Source: Elusimicrobia bacterium GWA2_69_24
GTDB taxonomy: Bacteria > Elusimicrobiota > Elusimicrobia > UBA1565
Length of the DNA stretch: 64,000 nt
Reading direction: 5' to 3'
Assembly (NCBI GenBank): GCA_001799695.1
Contig: MGTY01000053.1
Location: 19,940 to 83,939, forward strand
A program made the position numbers and the translations under genes. Below, piece by piece: positions 45,751 to 54,321 of this stretch. The notes beneath the pieces were generated by a model. That model saw nothing but the letters and a program-made list of their open reading frames with translations, was not told the DNA's origin and ran no database searches. Position 1 is the first letter of the stretch. Each line of letters begins with the position of its first letter.

Positions 45751-48696
45751 TCAATCCGGCGGCCGTCGCACCGCATCCGTCAGCCCCGCCAGCAGCCGCT
45801 CGGCCTGAGCCGCCTCATCGGCGCTCAGGGGCCGCCCCGCGAAGCGCTCGCGGTAATGCAGCCGGACCAGGTCCACCAGGGGCTCCAGCTCGGGGCGGCG
45901 CCGCGCCGCGCCCCGGGCGAACTCCAGGGGAGTCTCGTGCGCGAGGCGGCGCAGACCGGCCCGGCGCAGGAGCGCGAGCGCGCGGTCGAAGCGGCCGGGG
46001 AGCGGCCGGCGCAGGCGCCGCCAGAGCGCCCGCGCCCCCCAGCCGGCGGCCGCCAGGACGAGCAGGGCCGCCGCCGCAAGCGCCGCCTGCCGCAGGCGGA
46101 GCCGCGCCTGCGGGCCGACCAGCGCCGCGTTGAACCGGTAGAAGGTGTTCCTTTGGACGAAGCCGTCGTAGCCGATGACGTCGCGATACCAGCGGAACTG
46201 CAAGGCCTCGAAATAGCGCTCCAGCCTGGCCCGCAGCGCCCGGGAGACGACGGAGTCCCCCCCCGACGGCGTGCCGTCCACGACGAGCCAGCGCCCGTCC
46301 ACGAGCGCCTCCCCCCAGGCGTGCGCGTGCGCCTGCCGCACGTCGTAGAACCGGCCGTACTCGTTCCAATCCTCCGTGAGGAAGCCCGTCGCCAGCCGGG
46401 CGGGTATGCCCGCATGCCGCAGGAGGATCACCGCGGCCGTGGCGAAATACTCGCAGTTCCCGGTGCGGTCCCCGAACAGGAACCCGGCCAGGTCCTTGCT
46501 CGCGTCCCGGGAATAGGTGCTGTAGGCGTAGTCCCGCCGCAGATGCTCTTCGACGGCGCGGACCGCCTCGCGCGGCGAGCGCGCGTCCCGGATCAGCCGC
46601 TGGGAGAGCGCCCGCACCCGCGGGTCCTCACCGGGCGGGAGCTGCAGGAAGCGCTCGCGCACCAGGCGGTCGTAGCCCTCGATGAACGGACCGAAGCCCC
46701 GCGCGGTCCCCGGATAGACCTGATACTGGACGCCCCCCAGGTAGCTCGACCCGAAATACGCGGTGTCGGTGTGGTCGAACCAGGCCCCGGCCCGGGGTTC
46801 GCCCACGGCGCTGAGGCTGCCCAGGGAGAACAGGACGGCGGAGGCGAGGGGATAGACGGTGATCTCCGCCTCCGGCGCGGCAGGCACGCGCTCCGCCGGG
46901 AAGAGCAGCCGCCCCCCGCGCCGCGGCGTCCAGGCCTTGCCCTGAGCCGTCTGATAGCTCCCCTGGCCTACCTGGTACCGGAAGCGGGAGTTGGTCTTGC
47001 TCCAGCGCCGGCCGTAGAGCGTGTCGAACGATCCGCCGCGCACGCGCAGGGCCGGCCAGGGCGCCGCGGCCCCGTCCTCCCGGTTCCCGAGCGGCCGCAC
47101 GCGCAGGACCCGGGCCCCCGACTGCTTCAGGCTCCCGAAGAAGCCCAGGGAGACGTTCTCCGTGAACTGCGCGACGAACTCGGCCCGCGGACGCCGCTTG
47201 TCCAGGCCCATGGCCGCGAAGGCCTGCATCCGCCGCAGGGGTTCGATGCGGGGCGTGGCCGCGAACACGAGGCCGTCGACGGCCAGGCCGGCGGCCAGGA
47301 GCCCCGCCAGCAGGCCCGCCGGAAACGGCCGCCCCGGGCCGGCCTCCCGCCACCGGGAGTGGAACAGCCAGGCGCCCGAGAACGCCGCGAAGAGGAGGAA
47401 GAAGGCGAAGTACCATAGGGAGATGGTCTGCCCCGAGACCAGGAAGAACCCGAGCACCAGGATGAAGAAGGCCTGCCCCGTCTCGCCGGGACTCAGCGCG
47501 CTGAGCAGGCGGTTGAACATCAGATAGAGGATGAGGTGCGTGTTCGCCACCGTCACCCCGCTCCAGCGCCAATCGACGGCGAGCACGAACGCGAGCACCG
47601 CGACGGAAAGCACGTCCCACAGGAGCTTGGGCAGGCGCGGGAGCGTCCCCCGGTCCATCGCCCACGCCAGGAGGAACAGGGGGGTCAGGGCGGCGAGCCA
47701 TGCGGGCGGGATCTCCTCCACCAGGATCAGCGCCCCGAATACCAGGGCCGTGCCGGCAGAGAAGAGCGCCCGGGGCCCCGCGGCGCCGGGCCCCGCGGCC
47801 GCGGCCGGAGACGGCGCGGGGCGGGGGACGCGGCCGCGCCCCAGGAGCGCCAGCGCCTCGAGCAGCCGGTCGAGATGCGCCAGACCCTTCCCGGGCCCGA
47901 CCTCCCCCTCCCGGGTGACCAGCCGCACCGTGCCGCCCCGGTCGATGAAGTGCCGGCAGGCCGAGGCCGCCTCCACGACCGCGTCCTCGGAGGAGTCGTC
48001 CGTCCCGTCGGCCGAGACACGCACGGTCACCTTCGACCCGCCCAGGCCCTCGTACTCGTTGACCAGCACCTTGCCCGTACGCGCGGTCAGCTTCCAGTTG
48101 ATGAGCCGGGCGTCATCGGAAGGATCGTAGCCGCGGATCCCGTAGAGCTCGTCGCCGGCGCCCTTGCGCGGCTTGCGCTCGCCGCTCTCCGTCACGTCCG
48201 CCGAGAGTTCGACCGGGGAACGGACCTCGCGCGGCCGGGGCAAAGCCGTGCCCACGGCCCCGGCCAGCGTCCGGCTCAGTTCGATCAGCCCGAAGGGGAA
48301 AGAGGTCGCGAGGCGCAGTCCATCCAAGGAGTTGCGGCCGCGGTGCGGCAGGACGACATCCAGCGCGGCGCCGCCTTCGGCGCCGGGATCGAGCCGGTCC
48401 AGGCAGCACGCCTGGCCGCGCCCCCAGCGGATCGCCGGCAGCCAGCAGGAGAACCTCCCCTCGTTGCGCAGGCGCACGCGCAGGACGAAGGGACCGCCGC
48501 GGAACACGCGCTCCGGGAACTCGGCGTCCGCGCGCACGGAGCGCAGATCCAGCCAGGCCGCCGCGGCGGAGAGGAGCAGGGCCGCGGCGATGAGCCCATA
48601 GAGGAGGTAGAGCAGGTTGTTGCCGCTCACCAGGGCGGCGGCCAAGGTCAGCATCGTCAAGGAGAGGGCGGCCCGCCCTTCTCGGGTGAGCCGCAC
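45751..48696 (-). CDS. DUF58 - TgpA-type transglutaminase fusion
   Basis: This 981-residue protein begins with two membrane helices (about 10-50) and a DUF58/von Willebrand-like domain (L-Y-G-I-R-G-Y-D-P-S-D-D-A-R-L-I-N-W at about 185-202). A multi-helix membrane block (about 315-480, DUF3488-like) follows. A periplasmic transglutaminase-like domain has Cys in G-N-C-E-Y-F-A-T, His in A-H-A-H-A-W-G-E and Asp in V-V-D-G-T-P. It ends with a membrane helix and a cytoplasmic DUF4129-like tail. In most bacteria DUF58 and TgpA are separate genes beside a MoxR ATPase; here they are one chain, with moxR directly upstream (1-base gap, GTG start). Confidence 0.9.
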   Translation of the reverse strand: MRLTREGRAALSLTMLTLAAALVSGNNLLYLLYGLIAAALLLSAAAAWLDLRSVRADAEFPERVFRGGPFVLRVRLRNEGRFSCWLPAIRWGRGQACCLDRLDPGAEGGAALDVVLPHRGRNSLDGLRLATSFPFGLIELSRTLAGAVGTALPRPREVRSPVELSADVTESGERKPRKGAGDELYGIRGYDPSDDARLINWKLTARTGKVLVNEYEGLGGSKVTVRVSADGTDDSSEDAVVEAASACRHFIDRGGTVRLVTREGEVGPGKGLAHLDRLLEALALLGRGRVPRPAPSPAAAAGPGAAGPRALFSAGTALVFGALILVEEIPPAWLAALTPLFLLAWAMDRGTLPRLPKLLWDVLSVAVLAFVLAVDWRWSGVTVANTHLILYLMFNRLLSALSPGETGQAFFILVLGFFLVSGQTISLWYFAFFLLFAAFSGAWLFHSRWREAGPGRPFPAGLLAGLLAAGLAVDGLVFAATPRIEPLRRMQAFAAMGLDKRRPRAEFVAQFTENVSLGFFGSLKQSGARVLRVRPLGNREDGAAAPWPALRVRGGSFDTLYGRRWSKTNSRFRYQVGQGSYQTAQGKAWTPRRGGRLLFPAERVPAAPEAEITVYPLASAVLFSLGSLSAVGEPRAGAWFDHTDTAYFGSSYLGGVQYQVYPGTARGFGPFIEGYDRLVRERFLQLPPGEDPRVRALSQRLIRDARSPREAVRAVEEHLRRDYAYSTYSRDASKDLAGFLFGDRTGNCEYFATAAVILLRHAGIPARLATGFLTEDWNEYGRFYDVRQAHAHAWGEALVDGRWLVVDGTPSGGDSVVSRALRARLERYFEALQFRWYRDVIGYDGFVQRNTFYRFNAALVGPQARLRLRQAALAAAALLVLAAAGWGARALWRRLRRPLPGRFDRALALLRRAGLRRLAHETPLEFARGAARRRPELEPLVDLVRLHYRERFAGRPLSADEAAQAERLLAGLTDAVRRPPD

Positions 48697-48697
48697 T

Positions 48698-49639
48698 TCA
48701 GCCCGGCGCCGGCAGGCGCTCCAGGAGGCCCGCCACCAGCCCCTCGGCCTCGGCGATGCGCTCCATGCCGTACTGGCCGCTGGCCAGGACCAGACGGTGG
48801 GCGATGACGGGTACCGCCACGCGCTTGATGTCGTCGGGGACGCAGAAGTCGCGCCCCTCGACGGCGGCGCAGGCCCGGGCCGCGTGGCACAGGGCCTGGG
48901 ATCCCCGCGGGCTCAGCCCCAGACGCACGCGGGGATCCTCGCGCGTGGCCTGGGCCAGGGCGACCACGTAGTCGAGCAGGGACTCCGCCACCCGGACCGC
49001 CCCCACGGCGTCCTGGATGCGCACCACCTCTTCCGGCGTCAGCGCGGGTTTCACGCGCTCGAGCCGCTCGGCCAGGGTCCCGCCCCGGAGCAGGAGCTTC
49101 TCGTCCGCCGACGACGGGTAGCCCACCTGCACGCGCATGAGGAAACGGTCGAGCTGGGCCTCGGGGAGCGGGAAGGTCCCGTGATACTCCACCGGGTTCT
49201 CGGTCGCGATGACCATGTGCGGCCGCTCCAGCCGGAAGGTCTCGCCCTCGATGGTGACCTGCCCCTCGTTCATGGCCTCCAGCAGGGCCGACTGGGTCTT
49301 GGGCGTGGAACGGTTGATCTCGTCGGCGAGTATGATCTGGGCGAAGATGGGCCCCCGGCGCAGCTCGAAGCGCTGCTCGCGCTGGTCGTAGAGGTTGAGC
49401 CCCAGGATGTCGGAGGGGAGCAGGTCGTTGGTGAACTGGATGCGGCGGAAGCTCGCAGCCACCGAGCGCGCCAGCGCCAGCCCCAGCAGGGTCTTCCCGA
49501 TGCCGGGCACATCCTCGATGAGGAGATGCCCGCGCGCCACCAAAGCCACCACGGTGCGGAACACGACCTCCGGCTTGCCGATGAGCACGCCGTTGACCCC
49601 CGCGATCAGCCCGGCCAGCTTCGCGAACGATTCATCCAT
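48698..49639 (-). CDS. MoxR-family AAA+ ATPase
   Basis: This 313-residue MoxR ATPase has Walker A E-D-V-P-G-I-G-K-T, Walker B I-I-L-A-D-E-I-N-R-S, sensor region A-T-E-N-P-V-E-Y-H-G-T and the F-P-L-P-E-A-Q-L-D-R-F segment of the family. MoxR proteins act as chaperones for VWA/DUF58 proteins, matching the fused partner downstream. The ATG at 49639 is chosen since TATCAT ends 6 bases before it; an in-frame start 18 bases upstream would overlap the -10 box. Confidence 0.94.
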   Translation of the reverse strand: MDESFAKLAGLIAGVNGVLIGKPEVVFRTVVALVARGHLLIEDVPGIGKTLLGLALARSVAASFRRIQFTNDLLPSDILGLNLYDQREQRFELRRGPIFAQIILADEINRSTPKTQSALLEAMNEGQVTIEGETFRLERPHMVIATENPVEYHGTFPLPEAQLDRFLMRVQVGYPSSADEKLLLRGGTLAERLERVKPALTPEEVVRIQDAVGAVRVAESLLDYVVALAQATREDPRVRLGLSPRGSQALCHAARACAAVEGRDFCVPDDIKRVAVPVIAHRLVLASGQYGMERIAEAEGLVAGLLERLPAPG

Positions 49640-49645
49640 ATCTAC

Positions 49646-49750
49646 ATGATAGCGCAATTGGTGTCAGACGTGAACTTATGGAACTTAGTAAGAAGCTATC
49701 CCTCCAGATATGTTCCATAAGTTCACGTCTGACACCGAACTTGTTATAGT
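49646..49750. promoter_or_regulatory. Symmetric divergent promoter with 25-bp perfect inverted repeat
   Basis: Arms at 49660-49684 and 49712-49736 are exact complements (25 bases) around a 27-base loop. Each arm carries TTCACG, and in both directions exactly 17 bases separate it from a -10 box: TATCAT (minus, 49651-49646, for moxR) and TATAGT (plus, 49745-49750, for the HEAT-repeat gene). Each -10 box ends 6 bases before its start codon. The arm sequence begins GGTGTCAGACGTGAAC. It is either a double operator or a captured REP/MITE-like palindrome that supplies both -35 elements. Confidence 0.75.
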
Positions 49751-49756
49751 CTGACC

Positions 49757-51538
49757 GTGTCCGATATCATGGGGGGCCTGGCCGAGCCGAAACGGAACAC
49801 CGCCGCCATCGAATCCTTCCTGGGCGCCCTGGTCAAGGGCGCCAAGACCGTCTCCCTCTACAGATCCGGCCACACGGTCATCGAGCAGGTGGTCGCGCGC
49901 GTCAACCAGCTGCTCCGGGCCGCGGTGGGCGAGGAGCCCAATCTGGTCCTCGCGGTAAAGGCCCGGTCCGTGCTCTGCGACGAGGAGCCCCTGCCGGGGA
50001 CCGAGGAGGTCGTCGCCTTCGCCTCCTCGCTCCACATGATGGGCATCGGCCAGGTCCTGTTCACGACCCGGGTCACCGACGCGAGTCTCCTTGAGTTCAT
50101 GAGCCTCCTGGTCCGCAAACCCGACGAGCAGCACACGTTGACGGACCTCCAGCGGGAGGTCCAGTCCGCGCGCATCGAGGGCATGCAGCTCGAGAGCATC
50201 CTGAGCTTCGTGGTGACCGGCGAGACGGACGAGGCTTCCCAGAAGCCGGGCCAGCTGAGCGAGGAACAGGTCCTGGCCTTCACCGCCGCCGCCACCCTGC
50301 CGGATTTCCTGGGCCTGCTCCTGAAACAGAACGAGCTCCTGACCAGCAAGGAGGCCGAGGCCATATCCGAACTCCTGGACGGCGTCCTTAACCGCGACGT
50401 CGCGGTCGAGGAATTCGAGGGCAGGCTGCCCTGGCCCGCCTACGATCCCCGCATCCGCGCCCGCTGGGATGGCTTGCGCCCTGCCGCGCAGGCGCCGGAG
50501 CGCTGGACCCGCGACCTCCTCGTCTCGCAGCTCTCCGGCATCCGCACCGACGAGCGGACCCGGATGCACGACCATCACACGCACGAGACCTGGGACTCAT
50601 TCCAGTACGCCCTCGACCAGGTCCACGGCATCCTGGCCAAGCCCGTCGGGGCCAAGCAGCCGCAGTACGCCCTGGCCGCCTACGCGCGGCTGCTGGGCGA
50701 CCTGGGCCGCACCGGGAGCCTGCCGAAGCTCTTCGCGGAATGCGCGATCTGGCGCGGCATGGCCGCCGACCCGCGCTGGGCGTCCTACCTGGCCGTACTG
50801 CGCAAAGAGGTCCAGTCCCGGATCCCCACCCCGCTGCTGGCCGCGAGCATCGTCGCCCACCTCGAGACGATGGAACCGGACAGCACGGGGTTCGAGGAGC
50901 TCCGCGACTTCATCTTGACCGTGGGAAGGGGGCTGGTCCCCCTCCTTATCGAAGAGCTGCGCAAGGTCACCGACCGGACGCAGCGGCAGAAGGTCTGCGC
51001 CCTGCTGGCCGCGGTCTGCCGCCATTTCGGCGGCGAACAGCTGGTGGCGGCGCTCAAGGACCCTGACTACTTCCTGGTCCTCCAGATGGCGGGCATCCTC
51101 GCGGAGCTGGCCCTCCCGGACGCGGTCCGCCAATTGGCCCCCCTCCTCAAGCACGAGCATCCCAAGGTCCGCGCCGCCGTGGTGCGGGCCCTGGCCCGTC
51201 TGGGCGGCGCCGCGGCGGCCGAGGCGGTGTTCCTTTTCATCGCGACGCACCCCGACCCCGAAGAGTCCAAGCCCGCGGTGACCGCCCTGTCCCTCATGAC
51301 GGAACCCGAGATCCCCGGGAAGCTGATGGAGGCCTACCGCCGCAACGAGGACTACGAGCTCCGCGTCGCCGTCGTCACCGCCCTGGGCCGCTTCCCGGGC
51401 AGAGAGACGGCGGCCTTCCTCAAACCCCTCACCGCGGCCACCTTCTGGGAGTGGGTCACCCGGCGCAACAAGGAGCTGCGCGAGACGGCCAAGCGCTCGC
51501 TCAAGCAGCTGGCCGAAGGGAAGAAAGATGGCGCGTAG
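49757..51538 (+). CDS. HEAT-repeat protein with N-terminal domain shared with its neighbour
   Basis: This 593-residue soluble protein has an N-terminal domain (about 15-130) with L-G-A-L-V-K-G-A-K-T-V-S-L-Y-R-S-G-H and V-L-C-D-E-E-P-L. A middle helical part follows. The C-terminal part (about 400-580) contains HEAT/PBS-lyase-like helical repeats (H-P-K-V-R-A-A-V-V-R-A-L-A-R-L-G-G and Y-E-L-R-V-A-V-V-T-A-L-G-R-F). No signal peptide or enzyme motif is visible. GTG start, leaderless promoter. It overlaps the HD-domain gene by 11 bases, so the two are coupled; a scaffold role is inferred. Confidence 0.8.
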   Translation: MSDIMGGLAEPKRNTAAIESFLGALVKGAKTVSLYRSGHTVIEQVVARVNQLLRAAVGEEPNLVLAVKARSVLCDEEPLPGTEEVVAFASSLHMMGIGQVLFTTRVTDASLLEFMSLLVRKPDEQHTLTDLQREVQSARIEGMQLESILSFVVTGETDEASQKPGQLSEEQVLAFTAAATLPDFLGLLLKQNELLTSKEAEAISELLDGVLNRDVAVEEFEGRLPWPAYDPRIRARWDGLRPAAQAPERWTRDLLVSQLSGIRTDERTRMHDHHTHETWDSFQYALDQVHGILAKPVGAKQPQYALAAYARLLGDLGRTGSLPKLFAECAIWRGMAADPRWASYLAVLRKEVQSRIPTPLLAASIVAHLETMEPDSTGFEELRDFILTVGRGLVPLLIEELRKVTDRTQRQKVCALLAAVCRHFGGEQLVAALKDPDYFLVLQMAGILAELALPDAVRQLAPLLKHEHPKVRAAVVRALARLGGAAAAEAVFLFIATHPDPEESKPAVTALSLMTEPEIPGKLMEAYRRNEDYELRVAVVTALGRFPGRETAAFLKPLTAATFWEWVTRRNKELRETAKRSLKQLAEGKKDGA

Positions 51539-52991
51539 AGCCCGCAAGTCGCGAGCCGGCCTCGAGCGCTGGAACCAGCTCATCGGGGCCCTGCGCCTGA
51601 TGAACTTCGCCTTCAACAACGTGCGCCTCTATCCCCCCACGCACGCCGAGGTGTCGGGCGTCATCGCCAAGCTCCACGAGACCCTCGCCCCGGTGTTCAC
51701 GGAGCAGGACGACGTGGGCTTCGGCTTCATGGACGAGATGCTTTACGTGGAAGGCGCCATGTCGATCGAGGAGACCTCCAACAACCAGATGCTGGTCGAC
51801 CGCTTCACCCGCTGCCGCGTGAAGTACCTCACCATCACCAAGACCGCGAGCCAGGACGACCTGCTCCTCTTCTTCCGCCTCATGAACGAGGAGGCCAAGA
51901 AGCCGGCCGCCGACCCGCCCAGCGAAGTCCTGGCCAAGAACAACGTCCAGAACATCCACGTGGTCGAGGCCGAGGTGGACGACGTCTCCAGCCGGTCCAA
52001 GCTGGCGCGGCGCAAGACCCTGCTCGACTGGTACGTGAAATCCATCGCGACCCTGAAAACGACCCAGGACGGGCTGCTGCGCGACCCCAAGACCGACCTG
52101 CGCCCGCTCTTCCGCATGGCCGATGACCTCATGGCCACCATCCGCACCAAGGGCTACGAGCCGTTCCTGCTCCTGCCCATCCTGGGACGGGGGATGGACC
52201 CCCACACCGCGCATGGCATCAACGCGGCCATCCTGAGCTGCTCCCTGGCCGAACTCTACGGCCTCAATTCCGGGCAGATCCAGACCCTGTGCGTGGCCGC
52301 TCTGCTCCATGACGTAGGGCGGGCCATCATCCCCCCGGAGTGGGCCTCCGACCCGAGTCCGCTGGGACTGTTCGAGCGTGCCGCCGTGCACCAGCACACC
52401 ACCTGGAGCTTCCTGTTCCTCGCCCGGCACGAGGAGATCCCGTCGTCGGTCAGCATGCTCGCGGCCCGACATCACGAGAACCCGCTCGACGCCGGGAGCA
52501 AGCCCGGCGCGACCGGCTACGCCCCCGACCTCTTCCACCGCATTTTGAACTTGGCCGACGCCTACGACCTGGCCTCGGCCAGCGAGCGCTTCTACTGGAA
52601 GAAGCAGCGCCCGGACCGCATCCTCAGGAGCATCCTGCGCAAGCGCGGCCTGTGGTACGACCCCTTGATGGCCAAGCTCCTTACCCAACTCGTGGGGTAC
52701 TATCCAGTGGGCTCCTTGGTGCGCCTGGACGACGGACAGAAGGCCCTGGTGGTGCGCAACAACCCCGCGAACATCGCCCGGCCCACGGTCTACCTCTATG
52801 AGGCGCCGTCCCCGGGCCCCATCGTGGAGGGGGAGGAGCCCCCGCCCGCCATCCTCGACCTCGCCGCGGTGCAGGAGGACGGCCTGGGCTACGCCCATCA
52901 CGTGGCGGGCATACTCGGCCCCGAAGCCACGGTCGACACCCGGGCCCTGCTGGACCAGAAGAAAGAATACCTGCTGAACTTCAGCTTGTAA
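51528..52991 (+). CDS. HD-domain phosphohydrolase with N-terminal partner domain
   Basis: This 487-residue protein has an N-terminal domain (10-130) like that of the upstream protein (L-I-G-A-L-R-L-M-N-F-A-F-N-N-V-R-L-Y-P-P-T-H, then M-L-Y-V-E-G, then L-L-L-F-F-R-L-M). An HD domain (about 225-380) follows with T-A-H-G-I-N, L-L-H-D-V-G-R-A and A-A-R-H-H-E-N. The arrangement resembles HD-GYP proteins, but the GYP motif is not clearly present (G-Y-A), so c-di-GMP hydrolysis is uncertain. Shine-Dalgarno GGGAAG lies just ahead of the ATG. Confidence 0.85.
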   Translation: MARRARKSRAGLERWNQLIGALRLMNFAFNNVRLYPPTHAEVSGVIAKLHETLAPVFTEQDDVGFGFMDEMLYVEGAMSIEETSNNQMLVDRFTRCRVKYLTITKTASQDDLLLFFRLMNEEAKKPAADPPSEVLAKNNVQNIHVVEAEVDDVSSRSKLARRKTLLDWYVKSIATLKTTQDGLLRDPKTDLRPLFRMADDLMATIRTKGYEPFLLLPILGRGMDPHTAHGINAAILSCSLAELYGLNSGQIQTLCVAALLHDVGRAIIPPEWASDPSPLGLFERAAVHQHTTWSFLFLARHEEIPSSVSMLAARHHENPLDAGSKPGATGYAPDLFHRILNLADAYDLASASERFYWKKQRPDRILRSILRKRGLWYDPLMAKLLTQLVGYYPVGSLVRLDDGQKALVVRNNPANIARPTVYLYEAPSPGPIVEGEEPPPAILDLAAVQEDGLGYAHHVAGILGPEATVDTRALLDQKKEYLLNFSL

Positions 52992-53035
52992 TAATACGGC
53001 TTTTATACTGTTGGGCTGGCGATTGTTTTACCAAT

Positions 53036-53078
53036 AATGTCAAGTCTGCTTGACATTTATCAAATTTTCATATATTAT
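53036..53078 (+). promoter_or_regulatory. Promoter and operator of the XRE-nucleotidyltransferase pair
   Basis: A consensus TTGACA (53050-53055) and TATTAT (53073-53078) are 17 bases apart. The -35 box lies in the right arm of a perfect palindrome, AATGTCAAG-tctg-CTTGACATT (53036-53057), a likely operator for autoregulation by the XRE protein. The region is clearly AT-rich compared with its surroundings. Confidence 0.75.
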
Positions 53079-53104
53079 TTATATTGTAGATTCAGGCCTT
53101 GATT

Positions 53105-53584
53105 ATGAACATCCCAACACTGCAGCTTATTTCAAAAACAAAGGGATTATCTCAAAGCGATCTGGCACGCATGTCTGGAGTCAGCCGGCAAGCCGTCTCT
53201 CTTTGGTTCAAGCATCCCGATGGGAGCGGCGCAAACCTGCGCAACGGTACATTCTGGAATCTGTGCCGAGGCCTGCAGGTGCGCATGGAAGAGCTGATGG
53301 AGCCCTTGCCCTGCACGGAACCCGCGACACGGGAGCCGCTCATGGCAAGCCTGTTATGGGACCGTCTGTATCCGGACCTGGAGGACTTCGCCATCGCTCT
53401 CGCCAGACTAGAAGCGAAAGCCTTGGCCAGACTCGTGCAGTCCTACGGCCTCTTCGCCTCGGAAAAGATAGCGGGCCCTGCCGTATGGGACCGTTTTCCG
53501 GAATACCGGAACCTCATACTCCCTGTCAGGAGGGAAGAGCTGGAGCGCGTATGGGCAAGCTGCCGCAACCAGACGTCGAATTAG
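53105..53584 (+). CDS. XRE-family helix-turn-helix regulator (antitoxin-like)
   Basis: This 159-residue protein has an N-terminal HTH_XRE domain: L-S-Q-S-D-L-A-R-M-S-G-V-S-R-Q-A-V-S-L-W-F (about residues 15-35). The remaining about 90 residues are helical and match no family known to me. The ATG at 53105 replaces an upstream TTG. It overlaps the nucleotidyltransferase gene by 34 bases, and the pair shares one promoter with a palindromic operator, as in toxin-antitoxin modules where the antitoxin is the regulator. Confidence 0.85.
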   Translation: MNIPTLQLISKTKGLSQSDLARMSGVSRQAVSLWFKHPDGSGANLRNGTFWNLCRGLQVRMEELMEPLPCTEPATREPLMASLLWDRLYPDLEDFAIALARLEAKALARLVQSYGLFASEKIAGPAVWDRFPEYRNLILPVRREELERVWASCRNQTSN

Positions 53585-54306
53585 CCCGGAAGGTCCTGCC
53601 TGCGACCCTCCTCGAAGCCATCCGGCATGTTTTCCGGCAGGGAGTCTCCGGCTGCATGCTGGTCGGCGGCACGGCCCTGGCCGGTTACTATGCCGGACAC
53701 CGCCGATCGGACGACATGGACCTCTGCACGCGGGACCCCGACAGCCAGAAGGCCGCCGCGTTGGCCGTGGAGTCCTTGGCCCCGGCCGGTTACGCCGTCA
53801 CGGTGGTGCAGCGTACGCCGCAGTACTTCAAGACCGTCTGCCGGAGCGGGGAGGGCCCTTTCACCATCGACGTTTCATTGCATCAGCATCTTTTCTCCGT
53901 TGCGAAGGCCGTCAGCGCGGAAGACGGCGTCGCGGTCGCGGATATCGAGACCCTGCTCCGGCTCAAAGCCGCGGCCTTGGTGAGCCGCTGCAGCGAGAAG
54001 GACCTATACGATCTATTATGGCTGCTGCCTCGTTTCGAAGAGATGGACCTGCCCAAGCTCGTCGGACTGGCCCGGAGTCTCGATGCCGGCGCATCGCCGG
54101 AGGGACTGCTCATCAGCGTCCTGGGCGCGCGGCTGGATGAGGAGAGCTGCGCCTTCGCGACGGACCCCGCCAAGGACAAGAAGGCCGTGTACCGGGAAAT
54201 ACTCCTCCTGCGCGACTGGCTGAAAAAGGGGCTCCAACGCCTGGCTGGTGATCAGCCGGTGCCGCCTTTGGGAGAGCTGGTCAGGAAGATCCGCCGGTTC
54301 TTGTAG
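53551..54306 (+). CDS. AbiEii/AbiGii-like nucleotidyltransferase (toxin-like)
   Basis: This 251-residue protein has the nucleotidyltransferase signature of the AbiEii family: M-L-V-G-G-T-A-L-A (G39-G40) followed by H-R-R-S-D-D-M-D-L (D55 and D57 as likely metal ligands). Further on come K-A-A-A-L and D-L-Y-D-L-L-W-L. AbiEii-type proteins transfer nucleotides and act as type IV toxins or phage-abortive factors, normally paired with AbiEi; here the partner is a shorter XRE protein. The frame continues upstream, but the ATG at 53551 agrees with the start of homology. Confidence 0.85.
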   Translation: MGKLPQPDVELARKVLPATLLEAIRHVFRQGVSGCMLVGGTALAGYYAGHRRSDDMDLCTRDPDSQKAAALAVESLAPAGYAVTVVQRTPQYFKTVCRSGEGPFTIDVSLHQHLFSVAKAVSAEDGVAVADIETLLRLKAAALVSRCSEKDLYDLLWLLPRFEEMDLPKLVGLARSLDAGASPEGLLISVLGARLDEESCAFATDPAKDKKAVYREILLLRDWLKKGLQRLAGDQPVPPLGELVRKIRRFL

Positions 54307-54321
54307 CCGCCGCCGTCCGGC

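Noticed and set aside
53050-53550. N-terminal extension of the nucleotidyltransferase frame
   Set aside because: It overlaps the XRE gene and its promoter in another frame; AbiEii homology begins just after the ATG at 53551.
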